Origin: an uncultured Clostridia bacterium
GTDB taxonomy: Bacteria; Bacillota; Clostridia; Peptostreptococcales; Anaerovoracaceae
Reading direction: 5' to 3'
Assembly (NCBI GenBank): GCA_934247125.1
Contig: CAKQIZ010000001.1
Span: 4,834-68,833 of the forward strand
Length of the DNA stretch: 64,000 nt
The stretch's first letter is position 1. Each line of letters begins with the position of its first letter. Made by a program: the position numbers and the translations under genes. This document shows positions 36,248 to 43,960 of the stretch, piece after piece. A model generated the notes under the pieces. It saw nothing but the letters and a program-made list of their open reading frames with translations. It did no database searches and had not been told where the DNA came from.

Positions 36248-36266
36248 CACCGGCCGAACGCCGGTG
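36248..36266 (+). repeat. Hairpin in the 3' untranslated region of the DUF3842 operon
   Basis: CACCGGC (36248-36254) pairs with GCCGGTG (36260-36266), loop CGAAC. A second hairpin CGTGC-GTATA-GCACG follows about 20 bases later. Neither has a T-tract. Confidence 0.5.
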
Positions 36267-36340
36267 AGCCATCAGGTACGGACGTGCGTATAGCACGCGG
36301 GCATAGATATGAGAATATAAAAGCGATATAAAGGTCAAAT

Positions 36341-36378
36341 CAAAAACAGCGATATCAAAACGATCATCGCTGTTTTTG
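36341..36378 (+). terminator. Terminator of the EIIC-FmdE-DUF3842 operon
   Basis: Exact 13-base stem CAAAAACAGCGAT (36341-36353) / ATCGCTGTTTTTG (36366-36378), with the T-tract in the 3' arm. Symmetric, so it could also stop minus-strand transcripts. Confidence 0.8.
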
Positions 36379-36410
36379 TGATGGTGCGCCATGCGGCGCT
36401 TCGTTAAAAG

Positions 36411-36439
36411 ACAGCCCCGCATATGTGCGCGAGGGCTGT
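36411..36439 (-). terminator. Terminator of proA
   Basis: ACAGCCC/GGGCTGT, exact seven-base arms with a 15-base loop; read on the minus strand it is followed by CTTTTAAC. It lies just past the proA stop. Confidence 0.6.
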
Positions 36440-36456
36440 TTTGCCGTAGGTTACAT

Positions 36457-37734
36457 TTATATCAGATCTCTGAATTTGAATGTCGATTTGCCGCTGGCAT
36501 AGTCTGCAACGATCTGGCCGTTGCCGGCGAGCCGGTATTTGTATGTCACGAGACCGTCCAGACCTACAGGACCTCGGGCGTGTATCTTGCCGGTGCTGAT
36601 GCCGACTTCGGCTCCGAAGCCGTATCTGAATCCGTCAGCGAATCTCGTGGAGCAGTTGAGGTATACTCCTGCGGAGTCGACGAGCGACATGAATTTTTCG
36701 GCTGAATCCTTGTCTTCGGTTATGATGCAGTCGGTGTGATGCGAGCCGTACTTATTTATATGCTCGATCGCTTCGTCGATATCGTTTACGATCTTGACCG
36801 TGAGTATGTAGTCGAGGTATTCCGTCTCGTAGTCCTCATCAGTCGCAGGTTCGCACTGTATCAGACCCATCGAGGCCGCGTCGCAGCGGTACTTGATCCT
36901 GCTGCCGGATGCATCTGCGAGCAGCGGTATCAGCACATCCGCGATATCCTTGTGTACCAGCAGTGTTTCTGCCGCATTGCATGCAGCTACATACTGAGTC
37001 TTGGAGTCTATGATGATCGGGATCGCCTTTTCGATGCTTGCTGCGCCGTCGACGTACACGTGGCATATGCCGTCAGCGTGACCCATCACAGGGATCTTTG
37101 AATTTTCCATTATATACTGAACGAACTGGTTCGAGCCTCTCGGGATGAGCAGGTCGACATAGTCATGGCATTTGAGCAGCTCGCCGATCTCGGCTCTGTC
37201 CTCGATGAGGACTGCAAAATGCTCAGGAAGTCCTGCCCTGATGCATGCGTCATAGATCACATCGAAGAGCGCTCTGTTCGTGTGCTTAGCTTCGCTGCCT
37301 CCCTTGAGGATGATGCAGTTGCCGCTCTTTATACAGAGCGATGCGATCTGTACCAGCGCATCAGGTCTCGATTCGAAGATGACGCCGATCACGCCGATAG
37401 GGCATGTCACTTTTGTCAGCACGAGATCATCGTCCAGCTCGCGTTTCAGCAGCTCTTTGAAAAGAGGATCCTCCAGGTCGATAAGGTCATATATGCCTGT
37501 CACGCACGTGGAAAGCTTGTGGTCGTCGAACTTCAGCCTGTTTACGATCGGGTCGGCAAGTGAGCTTTCCTTTGCAGCTGCGAGGTCTCTCTCATTTGCT
37601 TTGAAAATCTCGGCCTTGTTTGCCGTCAGCGCCTTTGCGACCGCCTCCAGAGCGCTGTTTCTCGTATCTTCGCTGAGCGATGCCATCGTAAAACTGTCAC
37701 CTTTTACTTGTTTGATACTGTCGATAAAATCCAT
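36457..37734 (-). CDS. proA: Glutamate-5-semialdehyde dehydrogenase
   Basis: Reduces gamma-glutamyl phosphate to glutamate semialdehyde with NADPH, second step of proline synthesis. Family features: CPIGVIGVIFESRPDALVQIASL, ILKGGSEAKHTN, VDLLIPRGSNQFVQYI, and the catalytic Cys in QYVAACNAAETLLVH. The length of 425 is normal. It is on the minus strand, separated from proB-proC by about 3 kb that holds a nuclease-like gene, a candidate sRNA and spoVS; elsewhere proA often sits in one operon with proB. Confidence 0.95.
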   Translation of the reverse strand: MDFIDSIKQVKGDSFTMASLSEDTRNSALEAVAKALTANKAEIFKANERDLAAAKESSLADPIVNRLKFDDHKLSTCVTGIYDLIDLEDPLFKELLKRELDDDLVLTKVTCPIGVIGVIFESRPDALVQIASLCIKSGNCIILKGGSEAKHTNRALFDVIYDACIRAGLPEHFAVLIEDRAEIGELLKCHDYVDLLIPRGSNQFVQYIMENSKIPVMGHADGICHVYVDGAASIEKAIPIIIDSKTQYVAACNAAETLLVHKDIADVLIPLLADASGSRIKYRCDAASMGLIQCEPATDEDYETEYLDYILTVKIVNDIDEAIEHINKYGSHHTDCIITEDKDSAEKFMSLVDSAGVYLNCSTRFADGFRYGFGAEVGISTGKIHARGPVGLDGLVTYKYRLAGNGQIVADYASGKSTFKFRDLI

Positions 37735-37747
37735 GTGATTTTTCCTT

Positions 37748-38728
37748 TCATAAATTCCTGATAAACGATTTGATAAAATCTCTGATAAACTGGTTTATTT
37801 CCATATGGTTTTTCCTGTCGTGATCCTCCAGCACGATAAATCCGCTGCTGTATGAAGGATAGATCGCGAAATCCTCGCGAGGCAGCCCGGCGGCGTCCAG
37901 ATCCGCGATAACGAGTCCGGAATCCCGGATGACCGGAAATTTTATATGAAAATCCGACTCCCTGCGGCTGAACCTGATCTCAGCAGGATAATCCCCGAAG
38001 CAGAAACCCGTGTAGTCGAACGGCGCAGTGCGCTGACTGCCACTCACTGCCATGATGGATCCCGAGAACCCGATCTTTTCCACATTCAGTCCGCATACCG
38101 GGAAACCAAGATGGAACATGGCCTTGTGAAAATCCGTCTTGCTCACGACTTTGAGGAGTCTGGCAAGCTGCAGCACGTCATCGCTGTTGTGCAACAGGAT
38201 CTTCCTGCAAAGCTCAGGATCGCCGGTCTTCTCATAGCTGTCATAAAGCTCAACGCTTTCGGCTCCCGAGATCTCGTCGACCCTGTTCTGCCACAGTCCC
38301 ATGTAGTTTTCCACGGTCTTCTGTTTGAGGTTGGGAACGAATTTTTTGATCGGAGAGTGGCCGTTGACGACGAGATAAAGATCCAGATCGTACGGCGTGC
38401 AGCTCCCTGTGGAAAACCGCTGCAGCCTCTTATTGATGAACGGCATGTCGAAATGCCTGCCGTTGTACGTTATCACCATGTCGAGTCCTGAGACTTCTTC
38501 TGCAAAGCTCTCAAGCGCCTGTTTCTCCTCACTGCGGTTTTCTGCAAAATACTGGTGCATCGTCATTGTCTGCAGGTCGAGCAGTCCGCCTAGTATGAAC
38601 TTGTTGCGGGCAGGGTTCAGTCCTGTCGTTTCTATGTCGAGGACTCCGATCCGCATGCCGCTGAAGTAAAAATCCAGCAGGCTGCTGGTGTAGAGGGGTC
38701 CCTCGTACTTCATAGTCAAATGTTTCAT
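37748..38728 (-). CDS. YprB-type ribonuclease H-like domain protein
   Basis: 326 residues. The core (about 15-190) is a 3'-5' exonuclease-like RNase H fold with acidic motifs: GVLDIETTGLNP (DxE), VITYNGRHFDMPF (Asp), and LLHNSDDVLQLARLL (final Asp); it matches Ribonuclease_H_2/YprB proteins. The C-terminal about 130 residues have no function known to me. The start is uncertain: ATG at 38728 lies eight bases after a minus-strand TATAAT (38741-38736), implying almost no leader; later Met codons are possible. It may share a transcript with proA, 13 bases downstream. Confidence 0.8.
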   Translation of the reverse strand: MKHLTMKYEGPLYTSSLLDFYFSGMRIGVLDIETTGLNPARNKFILGGLLDLQTMTMHQYFAENRSEEKQALESFAEEVSGLDMVITYNGRHFDMPFINKRLQRFSTGSCTPYDLDLYLVVNGHSPIKKFVPNLKQKTVENYMGLWQNRVDEISGAESVELYDSYEKTGDPELCRKILLHNSDDVLQLARLLKVVSKTDFHKAMFHLGFPVCGLNVEKIGFSGSIMAVSGSQRTAPFDYTGFCFGDYPAEIRFSRRESDFHIKFPVIRDSGLVIADLDAAGLPREDFAIYPSYSSGFIVLEDHDRKNHMEINQFIRDFIKSFIRNL

Positions 38729-38814
38729 ACTGACTATTATAACAAGAGCGTGTGTTAAAATAAAGAAAAAATGCATAAGCGGATTTCAATGCTTTTTCGA
38801 TCTTTGATATATAA

Positions 38815-38852
38815 ATACAAAAACAAAAGAGACTGGGTTAGTCTCTTTTGTT
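38815..38852 (-). terminator. Terminator of the candidate sRNA
   Basis: AACAAAAGAGACT and AGTCTCTTTTGTT form an exact 13-base stem (38822-38834 with 38840-38852). On the minus strand the tail continues TTTGTATTTAT; on the plus strand it is TTAAAAGGGG. No annotated gene ends here on either strand. Confidence 0.75.
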
Positions 38853-38903
38853 AAAAGGGGTATTGGGATTAGAGATTAATGAGGCTATCAGGGGGATAAC
38901 CTC
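38815..38903 (-). ncRNA. Candidate small RNA with C-rich loop and linker
   Basis: On the minus strand a sigma-A promoter (TTGCAT-17-TATAAT) points to a start near 38903. From that base the RNA would fold as a nine-base hairpin GAGGTTATC/GATAGCCTC with loop CCCCT. It contains one G-U pair that becomes C-A on the plus strand, so the minus strand is the better-folding one. A 28-base linker with CCC and CCCC runs follows, then a perfect 13-base terminator stem (38852-38822) and a T-rich tail. Total about 89 bases, with no coding frame. C-rich unpaired stretches of this type pair with Shine-Dalgarno sequences in known Gram-positive sRNAs; targets here are unknown. Confidence 0.62.
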
Positions 38904-38909
38904 AGCTAA

Positions 38910-38938
38910 ATTATAAGTTACTTAATGAAAAAATGCAA
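38910..38938 (-). promoter_or_regulatory. Promoter of the candidate sRNA
   Basis: Minus strand: TTGCAT (38938-38933), 17-base spacer, TATAAT (38915-38910). The G seven bases downstream (38903) is exactly the first base of the 5' hairpin. Confidence 0.65.
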
Positions 38939-38986
38939 GTAAAAGTCGAAAAAAATTCAAGAATACTGCTTCATGATGTTTTTTGT

Positions 38987-39015
38987 TTGTAAATGTCGAG
39001 TGAAACAGATATAAA
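38987..39015 (+). promoter_or_regulatory. Likely promoter of spoVS
   Basis: TTGTAA (38987-38992), 17-base spacer, TATAAA (39010-39015). GTCGAG (38995-39000) and its reverse complement CTCGAC (about 39024-39029) flank the -10 box and may form an operator or hairpin. I saw no clear sigma-H element. Confidence 0.5.
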
Positions 39016-39099
39016 ATACGGGATCTCGACTATATAATTTAACTGTCAGAGGGGAAACCCATGCAGCAGATTATTGTAATAAATTATGGAGGAATGAAA

Positions 39100-39360
39100 A
39101 TGGAAGTTTTGAAAGTATCAGCTAGGTCAAATCCTAATTCAGTAGCAGGTGCATTAGCTGGAGTTTTAAGGGAAAAAGGAGGAGCAGAGATACAGGCGAT
39201 AGGTGCAGGAGCATTGAATCAGGCCGTGAAAGCGATAGCGATCGCAAGAGGGTTCGTCGCCCCCGGAGGTATCGATCTAGTTTCAGTGCCGGCATTTACT
39301 GATATAGAGATCGAGGGAGAAGAGCGGACTGCGATAAAACTGATCGTAGAGCCGAGATAA
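39100..39360 (+). CDS. spoVS: Stage V sporulation protein S
   Basis: Small Alba-like protein needed for spore coat and septation-linked sporulation steps. From the ATG at 39100 the product has 86 residues, the family length, and the typical sequence MEVLKVSARSNPNSVAGALA ... GAGALNQAVKAIAIARGFVAP ... EERTAIKLIVEPR. GGAGG at 39088-39092 is spaced seven bases from this ATG, and too close to the one at 39094. Codon use is slightly AT-richer at its 5' end. It is one of the most conserved genes of spore formers. Confidence 0.96.
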   Translation: MEVLKVSARSNPNSVAGALAGVLREKGGAEIQAIGAGALNQAVKAIAIARGFVAPGGIDLVSVPAFTDIEIEGEERTAIKLIVEPR

Positions 39361-39446
39361 CAGACGGCAGAATTTCGAACTTAGAAACAAATCAGAAAAC
39401 AGAAGAAAGCGCAGGGAGCTTTTCCTGTGTGGAGACTGATAGCAAG

Positions 39447-39477
39447 GCCCGTTCCGTGAATGGATGCGGGCTTTTTT
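39447..39477 (+). terminator. Terminator of spoVS
   Basis: GCCCG (39447-39451) and CGGGC (39467-39471), with additional TTCC/GGA pairing inside, followed by six T. The remaining 190 bases up to proB hold only the proB promoter and a small GGATG/CATCC hairpin. Confidence 0.7.
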
Positions 39478-39595
39478 GTATTATTCGGGGGATCATTTTA
39501 CATCCGGAACAGGCGCTGGATCGACATGCAGGTATATCAGGACACTGTCGTGAGCGCGGCTGCATGGATGTATATGCATCCGGCACGCCGACCCC

Positions 39596-39624
39596 TTTAC
39601 CTTTTACGGCTATTGTTGTATAAT
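39596..39624 (+). promoter_or_regulatory. Promoter of proB-proC-nudF
   Basis: TATAAT (39619-39624) with TTTACC (39596-39601) 17 bases upstream; about 45 bases before the proB ATG, which has an AGGAGG site. Confidence 0.55.
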
Positions 39625-39669
39625 TTTCAAGTCGGCAGAGCTTAACGCCGGCAGGAGGCGGAAGAAAAA

Positions 39670-40476
39670 ATGGAACAGTTGAAAAATCATATCCTGGACA
39701 GCAGGAAAATAGTTATAAAGATAGGAAGCAATGTCCTTTCAGATAAAGACGGGGTCGTAAACAAAGCGGTCATACATAACATAGTCGAACAGGTCAATTC
39801 CCTCATGGAGATGGGCAAGCAGGTGATACTTGTGTCATCGGGAGCCGGTATCTGCGGAGTCGGAGCGATCAACAAATGGAGCAGGCGCGGCGACATCAAC
39901 TACAAGCAGGCGCTGTGCGCTATAGGGCAGGTCGAGCTGCTGATGGCGTACAAGGAATACTTCGGCGACTATGACATCCACGTGGCACAGATGCTGCTCA
40001 CAAGAGACGATTTCAATGACAATCACAGGACTCTGAACATAAGGAACACGATGTTCACGCTGATAGACGAGGGCGTCGTGCCGATCGTCAACGAAAACGA
40101 CAGCGTATGCGTCGAGGAGATCAAGATCGGAGACAACGACACGCTGGCAGCGCTCACATCGATATTGTGGAACGCGGATCTGATGATAATACTCAGCGAT
40201 ATAGACGGCGTATTCGACAAGGATCCGAAGGCCTGTGAGGACGCGAAGCTGATAGAGACCGTGGAAAGCGCAGAAAAGCTGCTGTCTTCGATCAGCATCG
40301 GAGAAAAGAGTTCGTTCGGCACCGGCGGTATCGAGACTAAGATAGAAGCTGCGTCAAAGGTCAATAAATTCGGTATCCCGATGATACTTCTGAACGGATC
40401 TGAAAAGAATATCATCAAAGACAGTATCGAAGGGAACGGCAGAGGAACGCTGTTTCTCGGAACGATAAACAAATAG
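39670..40476 (+). CDS. proB: Glutamate 5-kinase
   Basis: Phosphorylates glutamate, the first and feedback-controlled step of proline synthesis. Amino-acid kinase fold: VIKIGSNVL, VILVSSGAGICG, PIVNENDSV, IILSDIDGVFDKDP and GTGGIETKIEAA. At 268 residues it lacks the C-terminal PUA domain of the long E. coli type, as in many Firmicutes. It starts the proB-proC-nudF operon. Confidence 0.95.
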   Translation: MEQLKNHILDSRKIVIKIGSNVLSDKDGVVNKAVIHNIVEQVNSLMEMGKQVILVSSGAGICGVGAINKWSRRGDINYKQALCAIGQVELLMAYKEYFGDYDIHVAQMLLTRDDFNDNHRTLNIRNTMFTLIDEGVVPIVNENDSVCVEEIKIGDNDTLAALTSILWNADLMIILSDIDGVFDKDPKACEDAKLIETVESAEKLLSSISIGEKSSFGTGGIETKIEAASKVNKFGIPMILLNGSEKNIIKDSIEGNGRGTLFLGTINK

Positions 40477-40504
40477 AGCTACAGGCGAAACAGAGGTATA
40501 TATC

Positions 40505-41317
40505 ATGAAAAAAATAGGATTTATAGGTATAGGAAATATGGGAGGTGCTATCCTCTCCGGATATGCGCAGTCGGAAAACGCAAAGAATATGGAGCTTCTG
40601 GCGTTCGACATGAACAGCGAGCTCTGCAGCAGCACGAAAGAGAAGATCCCGCAGCTTGAGCTTTGCAGCAGCGGCAGAGAGTTATGCAGTATGGCGGACA
40701 CTGTGATCATAGGTGTAAAACCGCAGGTGATAGGCGGAGTGCTCGAGGAACTTGCAGGTGCGTATGACAGCAGCAAGACTGTGATTTCCATGGCGGCAGG
40801 CATCAGCATAGAAAAAGTACAGCGTTATCTCGGAGACGACGCAAAAATAATAAGGATAATGCCGAATACTCCGGCAAAGGTCGGAGAAGCCATGGTGGCA
40901 ATGTGCCGCAATGACAATGTCAGCGATGAGATATTCGATGAGGCGACAGAGATATTCGCAGGGATAGGAAGAGCTGAACACATAGAGGAAAGTCTGATAG
41001 ACTGCGTGATCGGAGTGAGCGGCAGCAGCCCTGCATACACTTATATGTATATACAGGCACTGATCGAAGCGGCAGCAGCTAACGGTATGGATGAGCAGAA
41101 GGCAAGAGTGTTTGCTGCGCAGTCGGTGCTCGGAGCAGCCAGGATGGTGCTGGAAAGCAGCGAGTCAGTCGAACAGCTGAGGATAAACGTGTGCTCGCCT
41201 AACGGTACCACGATAGAAGCGGTCGACAGGCTTTTTGCAAACGGATTCATGGATGACGTAAAGGAAGGATTCCAGGCGGCTGTGGACAGATCCATAGAGA
41301 TGGGGAAGGAAGAATAA
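40505..41317 (+). CDS. proC: Pyrroline-5-carboxylate reductase
   Basis: Last step of proline synthesis, NAD(P)H-dependent. N-terminal Rossmann motif IGFIGIGNMGGAILSGY, IRIMPNTPAKVGEAM, and the C-terminal GSSPAYTYMYIQALIEAAAANGM with the substrate-binding region up to VCSPNGTTIEA. The length of 270 is standard. The TAA stop overlaps the nudF ATG by one base. Confidence 0.95.
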   Translation: MKKIGFIGIGNMGGAILSGYAQSENAKNMELLAFDMNSELCSSTKEKIPQLELCSSGRELCSMADTVIIGVKPQVIGGVLEELAGAYDSSKTVISMAAGISIEKVQRYLGDDAKIIRIMPNTPAKVGEAMVAMCRNDNVSDEIFDEATEIFAGIGRAEHIEESLIDCVIGVSGSSPAYTYMYIQALIEAAAANGMDEQKARVFAAQSVLGAARMVLESSESVEQLRINVCSPNGTTIEAVDRLFANGFMDDVKEGFQAAVDRSIEMGKEE

Positions 41318-41865
41318 TGATTTTTGAAGAAAAGAAGGTCGCCAGCGAAAGGATATATGAGGGAGCTATCCTCAATGTCAGACGTGACGAGGTGACCGCT
41401 GTCAAAGGCCATGCATACAGAGAGATAATAGAGCACAACGGTGCCGTTGCGATTATTGCGATAAAGGATGACGGCAATGTGATCATGGTCAGCCAGTACA
41501 GGTATGCATGTGGCAGAGCAGTGCTCGAGATCCCTGCGGGCAAGATCGACAGGGGCGAGACGGATCCGGCACAGGTGGCTGCTCGTGAATTCAGGGAAGA
41601 GACCGGCTACACTGCAGGTAACATAAAGTATCTGGGAAAGATAAATCCGAGCGTGGCGTATTCGGAAGAAGTGATATATATTTATGCGATGACAGATCTC
41701 ACGCCGGGTGAACAGGACCTCGACGACGATGAGGCTCTCGACGTTGTCGAGTACCCGTTCGGAGAGGTTTACGAAATGGCGGCGCAGGGAAAGCTGATCG
41801 ATGCTAAGACAGTAGCGGGGCTACTGATGGCTAAAGAGCAGCTGCGTGACATACTGCTTCCGTGA
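41317..41865 (+). CDS. nudF: NUDIX hydrolase, ADP-ribose pyrophosphatase type
   Basis: Cleaves ADP-ribose or related nucleoside diphosphate compounds. The full NUDIX box is seen in GKIDRGETDPAQVAAREFREETGYT (key residues Gly, Glu, Arg-Glu, Glu-Glu, Gly), preceded by VSQYRYACGRAVLEIPAG, typical of the ADP-ribose group. The length of 182 fits. It is coupled to proC. Its last 35 bases overlap the convergent spoIIM-like gene. In Bacillus nudF is likewise near spoIIM and xerD. Confidence 0.9.
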   Translation: MIFEEKKVASERIYEGAILNVRRDEVTAVKGHAYREIIEHNGAVAIIAIKDDGNVIMVSQYRYACGRAVLEIPAGKIDRGETDPAQVAAREFREETGYTAGNIKYLGKINPSVAYSEEVIYIYAMTDLTPGEQDLDDDEALDVVEYPFGEVYEMAAQGKLIDAKTVAGLLMAKEQLRDILLP

Positions 41866-42367
41866 CACAGCCTGTGAAGATAAGGAAAGCGGCGACAGAC
41901 AGTATCATGTACAGACCTTTCATCTCCTGAGGGGGTCTGTTTTTTTTGAGAACTTCAGACGAGGAACAGTAAAATGCGGCGACTGTCAGCGCTATGAAGG
42001 CAGGTATGATAAAGAGATTCGGCGGCAGTATGTTGAACAGCGACAGCGATACGGCGTTATCAGCGTTGACATATATCAGCCCGTTGCAGAAGCCGACCGC
42101 GAAGCTTTTGAACCAGAGTATCACAGGCGGGAGCGGGCTCAGGTATCGGCTGATGACAGCCGTCAGCGCGGCTGCGGCAGGTATGAGATTTGATATCAGC
42201 GCAGACGTGAACATCCTGAAAAAGCCTGCGGACGGATCCGAAAAACTGCAGATCAGCAGAGCAAACAGATACGAATTGTTTTCCTCTGCAAGGTTCATGC
42301 TGAAAAAAAGTCCTGTGAACAGGCCTGTCGTAAAAATGAAAACAAATATCGGTACAAGTTTTTTCAT
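41831..42367 (-). CDS. spoIIM: Stage II sporulation protein M-like membrane protein
   Basis: SpoIIM/DUF95-like protein; SpoIIM with SpoIID and SpoIIP remodels septal peptidoglycan during engulfment. The 178 residues from the ATG at 42367 (AGAGGA seven bases upstream) have about five hydrophobic segments: N-terminal VPIFVFIFTTGLFTGLF, then helices around 50-70, 80-110, 125-145 and the last 20 residues. Homology is weak and based on the hydrophobic pattern, length and location between nudF and xerD, the same neighbourhood as Bacillus spoIIM. It is on the opposite strand from both neighbours, unlike Bacillus. Confidence 0.65.
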   Translation of the reverse strand: MKKLVPIFVFIFTTGLFTGLFFSMNLAEENNSYLFALLICSFSDPSAGFFRMFTSALISNLIPAAAALTAVISRYLSPLPPVILWFKSFAVGFCNGLIYVNADNAVSLSLFNILPPNLFIIPAFIALTVAAFYCSSSEVLKKNRPPQEMKGLYMILSVAAFLIFTGCVTEAVCHAAAL

Positions 42368-42614
42368 ATGTATATCCTCTCTTTTTCCGGCAGCGTCACT
42401 GCGATCCGAAAACCGGCACAGCGGCACAGTTATAAATCATCCGGTAAAATGATATGCCGGCGGTGACATTGATATTCGCGATGCATATGAAAAAAACGCA
42501 GAAAGCATAAATTTAAGACATTTGCAATCTGTACAGGAGGGGGGCGTTGTGTTAAAGTATGAGCATATGTACAAGATGATTTTTCCGTGTGAACAGGAAA
42601 GGAAAAGGTGTCAC

Positions 42615-43799
42615 ATGAATAAGGCTATGAGAAAGAGAAGCTTGCCTGCAGTTCTGCTTGCGCTGTGCATGGTTGTAATGCTCCTGCCGGCAGCTGCGTT
42701 TGCAGAAGATGGGAACGGGGTGTCAGGTATTAAAGATACTCCCGGTGGAGCTGGCATCAGAGTTGATACAACTGTCAGAGATAATTATACGGATTTAAGT
42801 ATAACCGATGATATCGACATAATGGCAGGCGAAGGTTATATTATCGATTTCACTAAAGAAGATGATCTGTCATATGCCCTGAAGGCTCTGGCTGGCTCAA
42901 AGGGAACAAGGTATTATAAATTCGAGAATTCGGATAATAAAGCACTTGTTGAAACGGAAATTCAGGAGGAAGCTTTACTAAAATTCGTCGTGGATGAAGC
43001 CGGAAACAAGGCGGTGATGACTCTGGTGGATGATGCGAGCGCAGGAGCATCTTACCAGCTGGATTTCATTTACACTCAGTATACAGGTTCCATGCTGACA
43101 TATACCGGAACTACCATGGATCCGAATACCGGGGAGATGGTTTTCCATGAAATAAGAGATGATTACTATACGAAATATAAATTCAACTGTAAGCTGAATC
43201 TGAATACCGCGGATATCGAAAGCGGTATGATAAAGACCATTCGCATTGACAATGCGAAGCTTTCGTTTAAGACGGGCGAAGCACCGGAGTTTACTGCGAA
43301 CGTGGCTGACGGATATGGAGATTTTTATACTCTTTTCTGCCAGGACTGGAGCGTAGGTTCGTGGAACAGCAGCACGCAGATCGTACATGCTGTGGATACA
43401 CCTGATGAATATGCGTTCAAAGCCTTTGAAAAGGATAAGAAGTATTATTATTCCGTTTTTGCAGAACTGACATCTGCAGCAGGCCAGAAGAACTGCAGAT
43501 TTGATGAGAACACGAGGCTGATACTGAATGGCAGGGAAGTTACGTATTCTTCAAAGGACGTAGCTGATGGATATGTATATTTCTACGACGTTGCGGTAAT
43601 GACTCCGACCGGTGAAGTTGTTCCGCAGCCTGGTCAGGACGGCAGCGCTGCCGGCAAGGCAGAGCTTAAGGGCAAGAAGAATGATCACGCCGCAAAGACA
43701 GGCGACGCTGCGGATCCGATGCTTTACGCAGGGATAATGCTGCTGGCGGCAGCCGTTGCAGGCGCAGCAGTTCTTTACAGAAAAAAGGCGAAGAACTAG
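42615..43799 (+). CDS. Exported surface protein with C-terminal membrane anchor
   Basis: 394 residues, function unknown. The N-terminal signal peptide is clear: basic RKR, hydrophobic LPAVLLALCMVVMLLPAAAF, cleavage after AFA. The middle is polar and rich in Asp, Thr and aromatic residues, probably beta-structured. The end reads KTGD, then a helix (MLYAGIMLLAAAVAGAAVLY) and RKKAKN, like a sortase anchor, but there is no LPXTG; HAAKTGD would be degenerate. No sortase gene is nearby. A stronger ribosome binding site (AGGAGGGGGG, about 42537-42546) sits before a GTG at 42549 in the same frame, which would add 22 residues. Confidence 0.72.
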   Translation: MNKAMRKRSLPAVLLALCMVVMLLPAAAFAEDGNGVSGIKDTPGGAGIRVDTTVRDNYTDLSITDDIDIMAGEGYIIDFTKEDDLSYALKALAGSKGTRYYKFENSDNKALVETEIQEEALLKFVVDEAGNKAVMTLVDDASAGASYQLDFIYTQYTGSMLTYTGTTMDPNTGEMVFHEIRDDYYTKYKFNCKLNLNTADIESGMIKTIRIDNAKLSFKTGEAPEFTANVADGYGDFYTLFCQDWSVGSWNSSTQIVHAVDTPDEYAFKAFEKDKKYYYSVFAELTSAAGQKNCRFDENTRLILNGREVTYSSKDVADGYVYFYDVAVMTPTGEVVPQPGQDGSAAGKAELKGKKNDHAAKTGDAADPMLYAGIMLLAAAVAGAAVLYRKKAKN

Positions 43800-43885
43800 A
43801 GCGTACACATGATCACTTTGGAACAGATGAATGATATCCTGTATGCAGGAACAGATAAAACACACCCTGAAGTTAGAAAAGATTA

Positions 43886-43914
43886 TTGTAAACCATTGCT
43901 TATAAGAGTATAAT
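43886..43914 (+). promoter_or_regulatory. Promoter of the xerD-like gene
   Basis: TTGTAA (43886-43891), 17-base spacer, TATAAT (43909-43914), about 47 bases before the ATG. Confidence 0.7.
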
Positions 43915-43960
43915 TAATACATCATATATACTTATTGAAGCAAAAGGGTGAGAATGTCAT

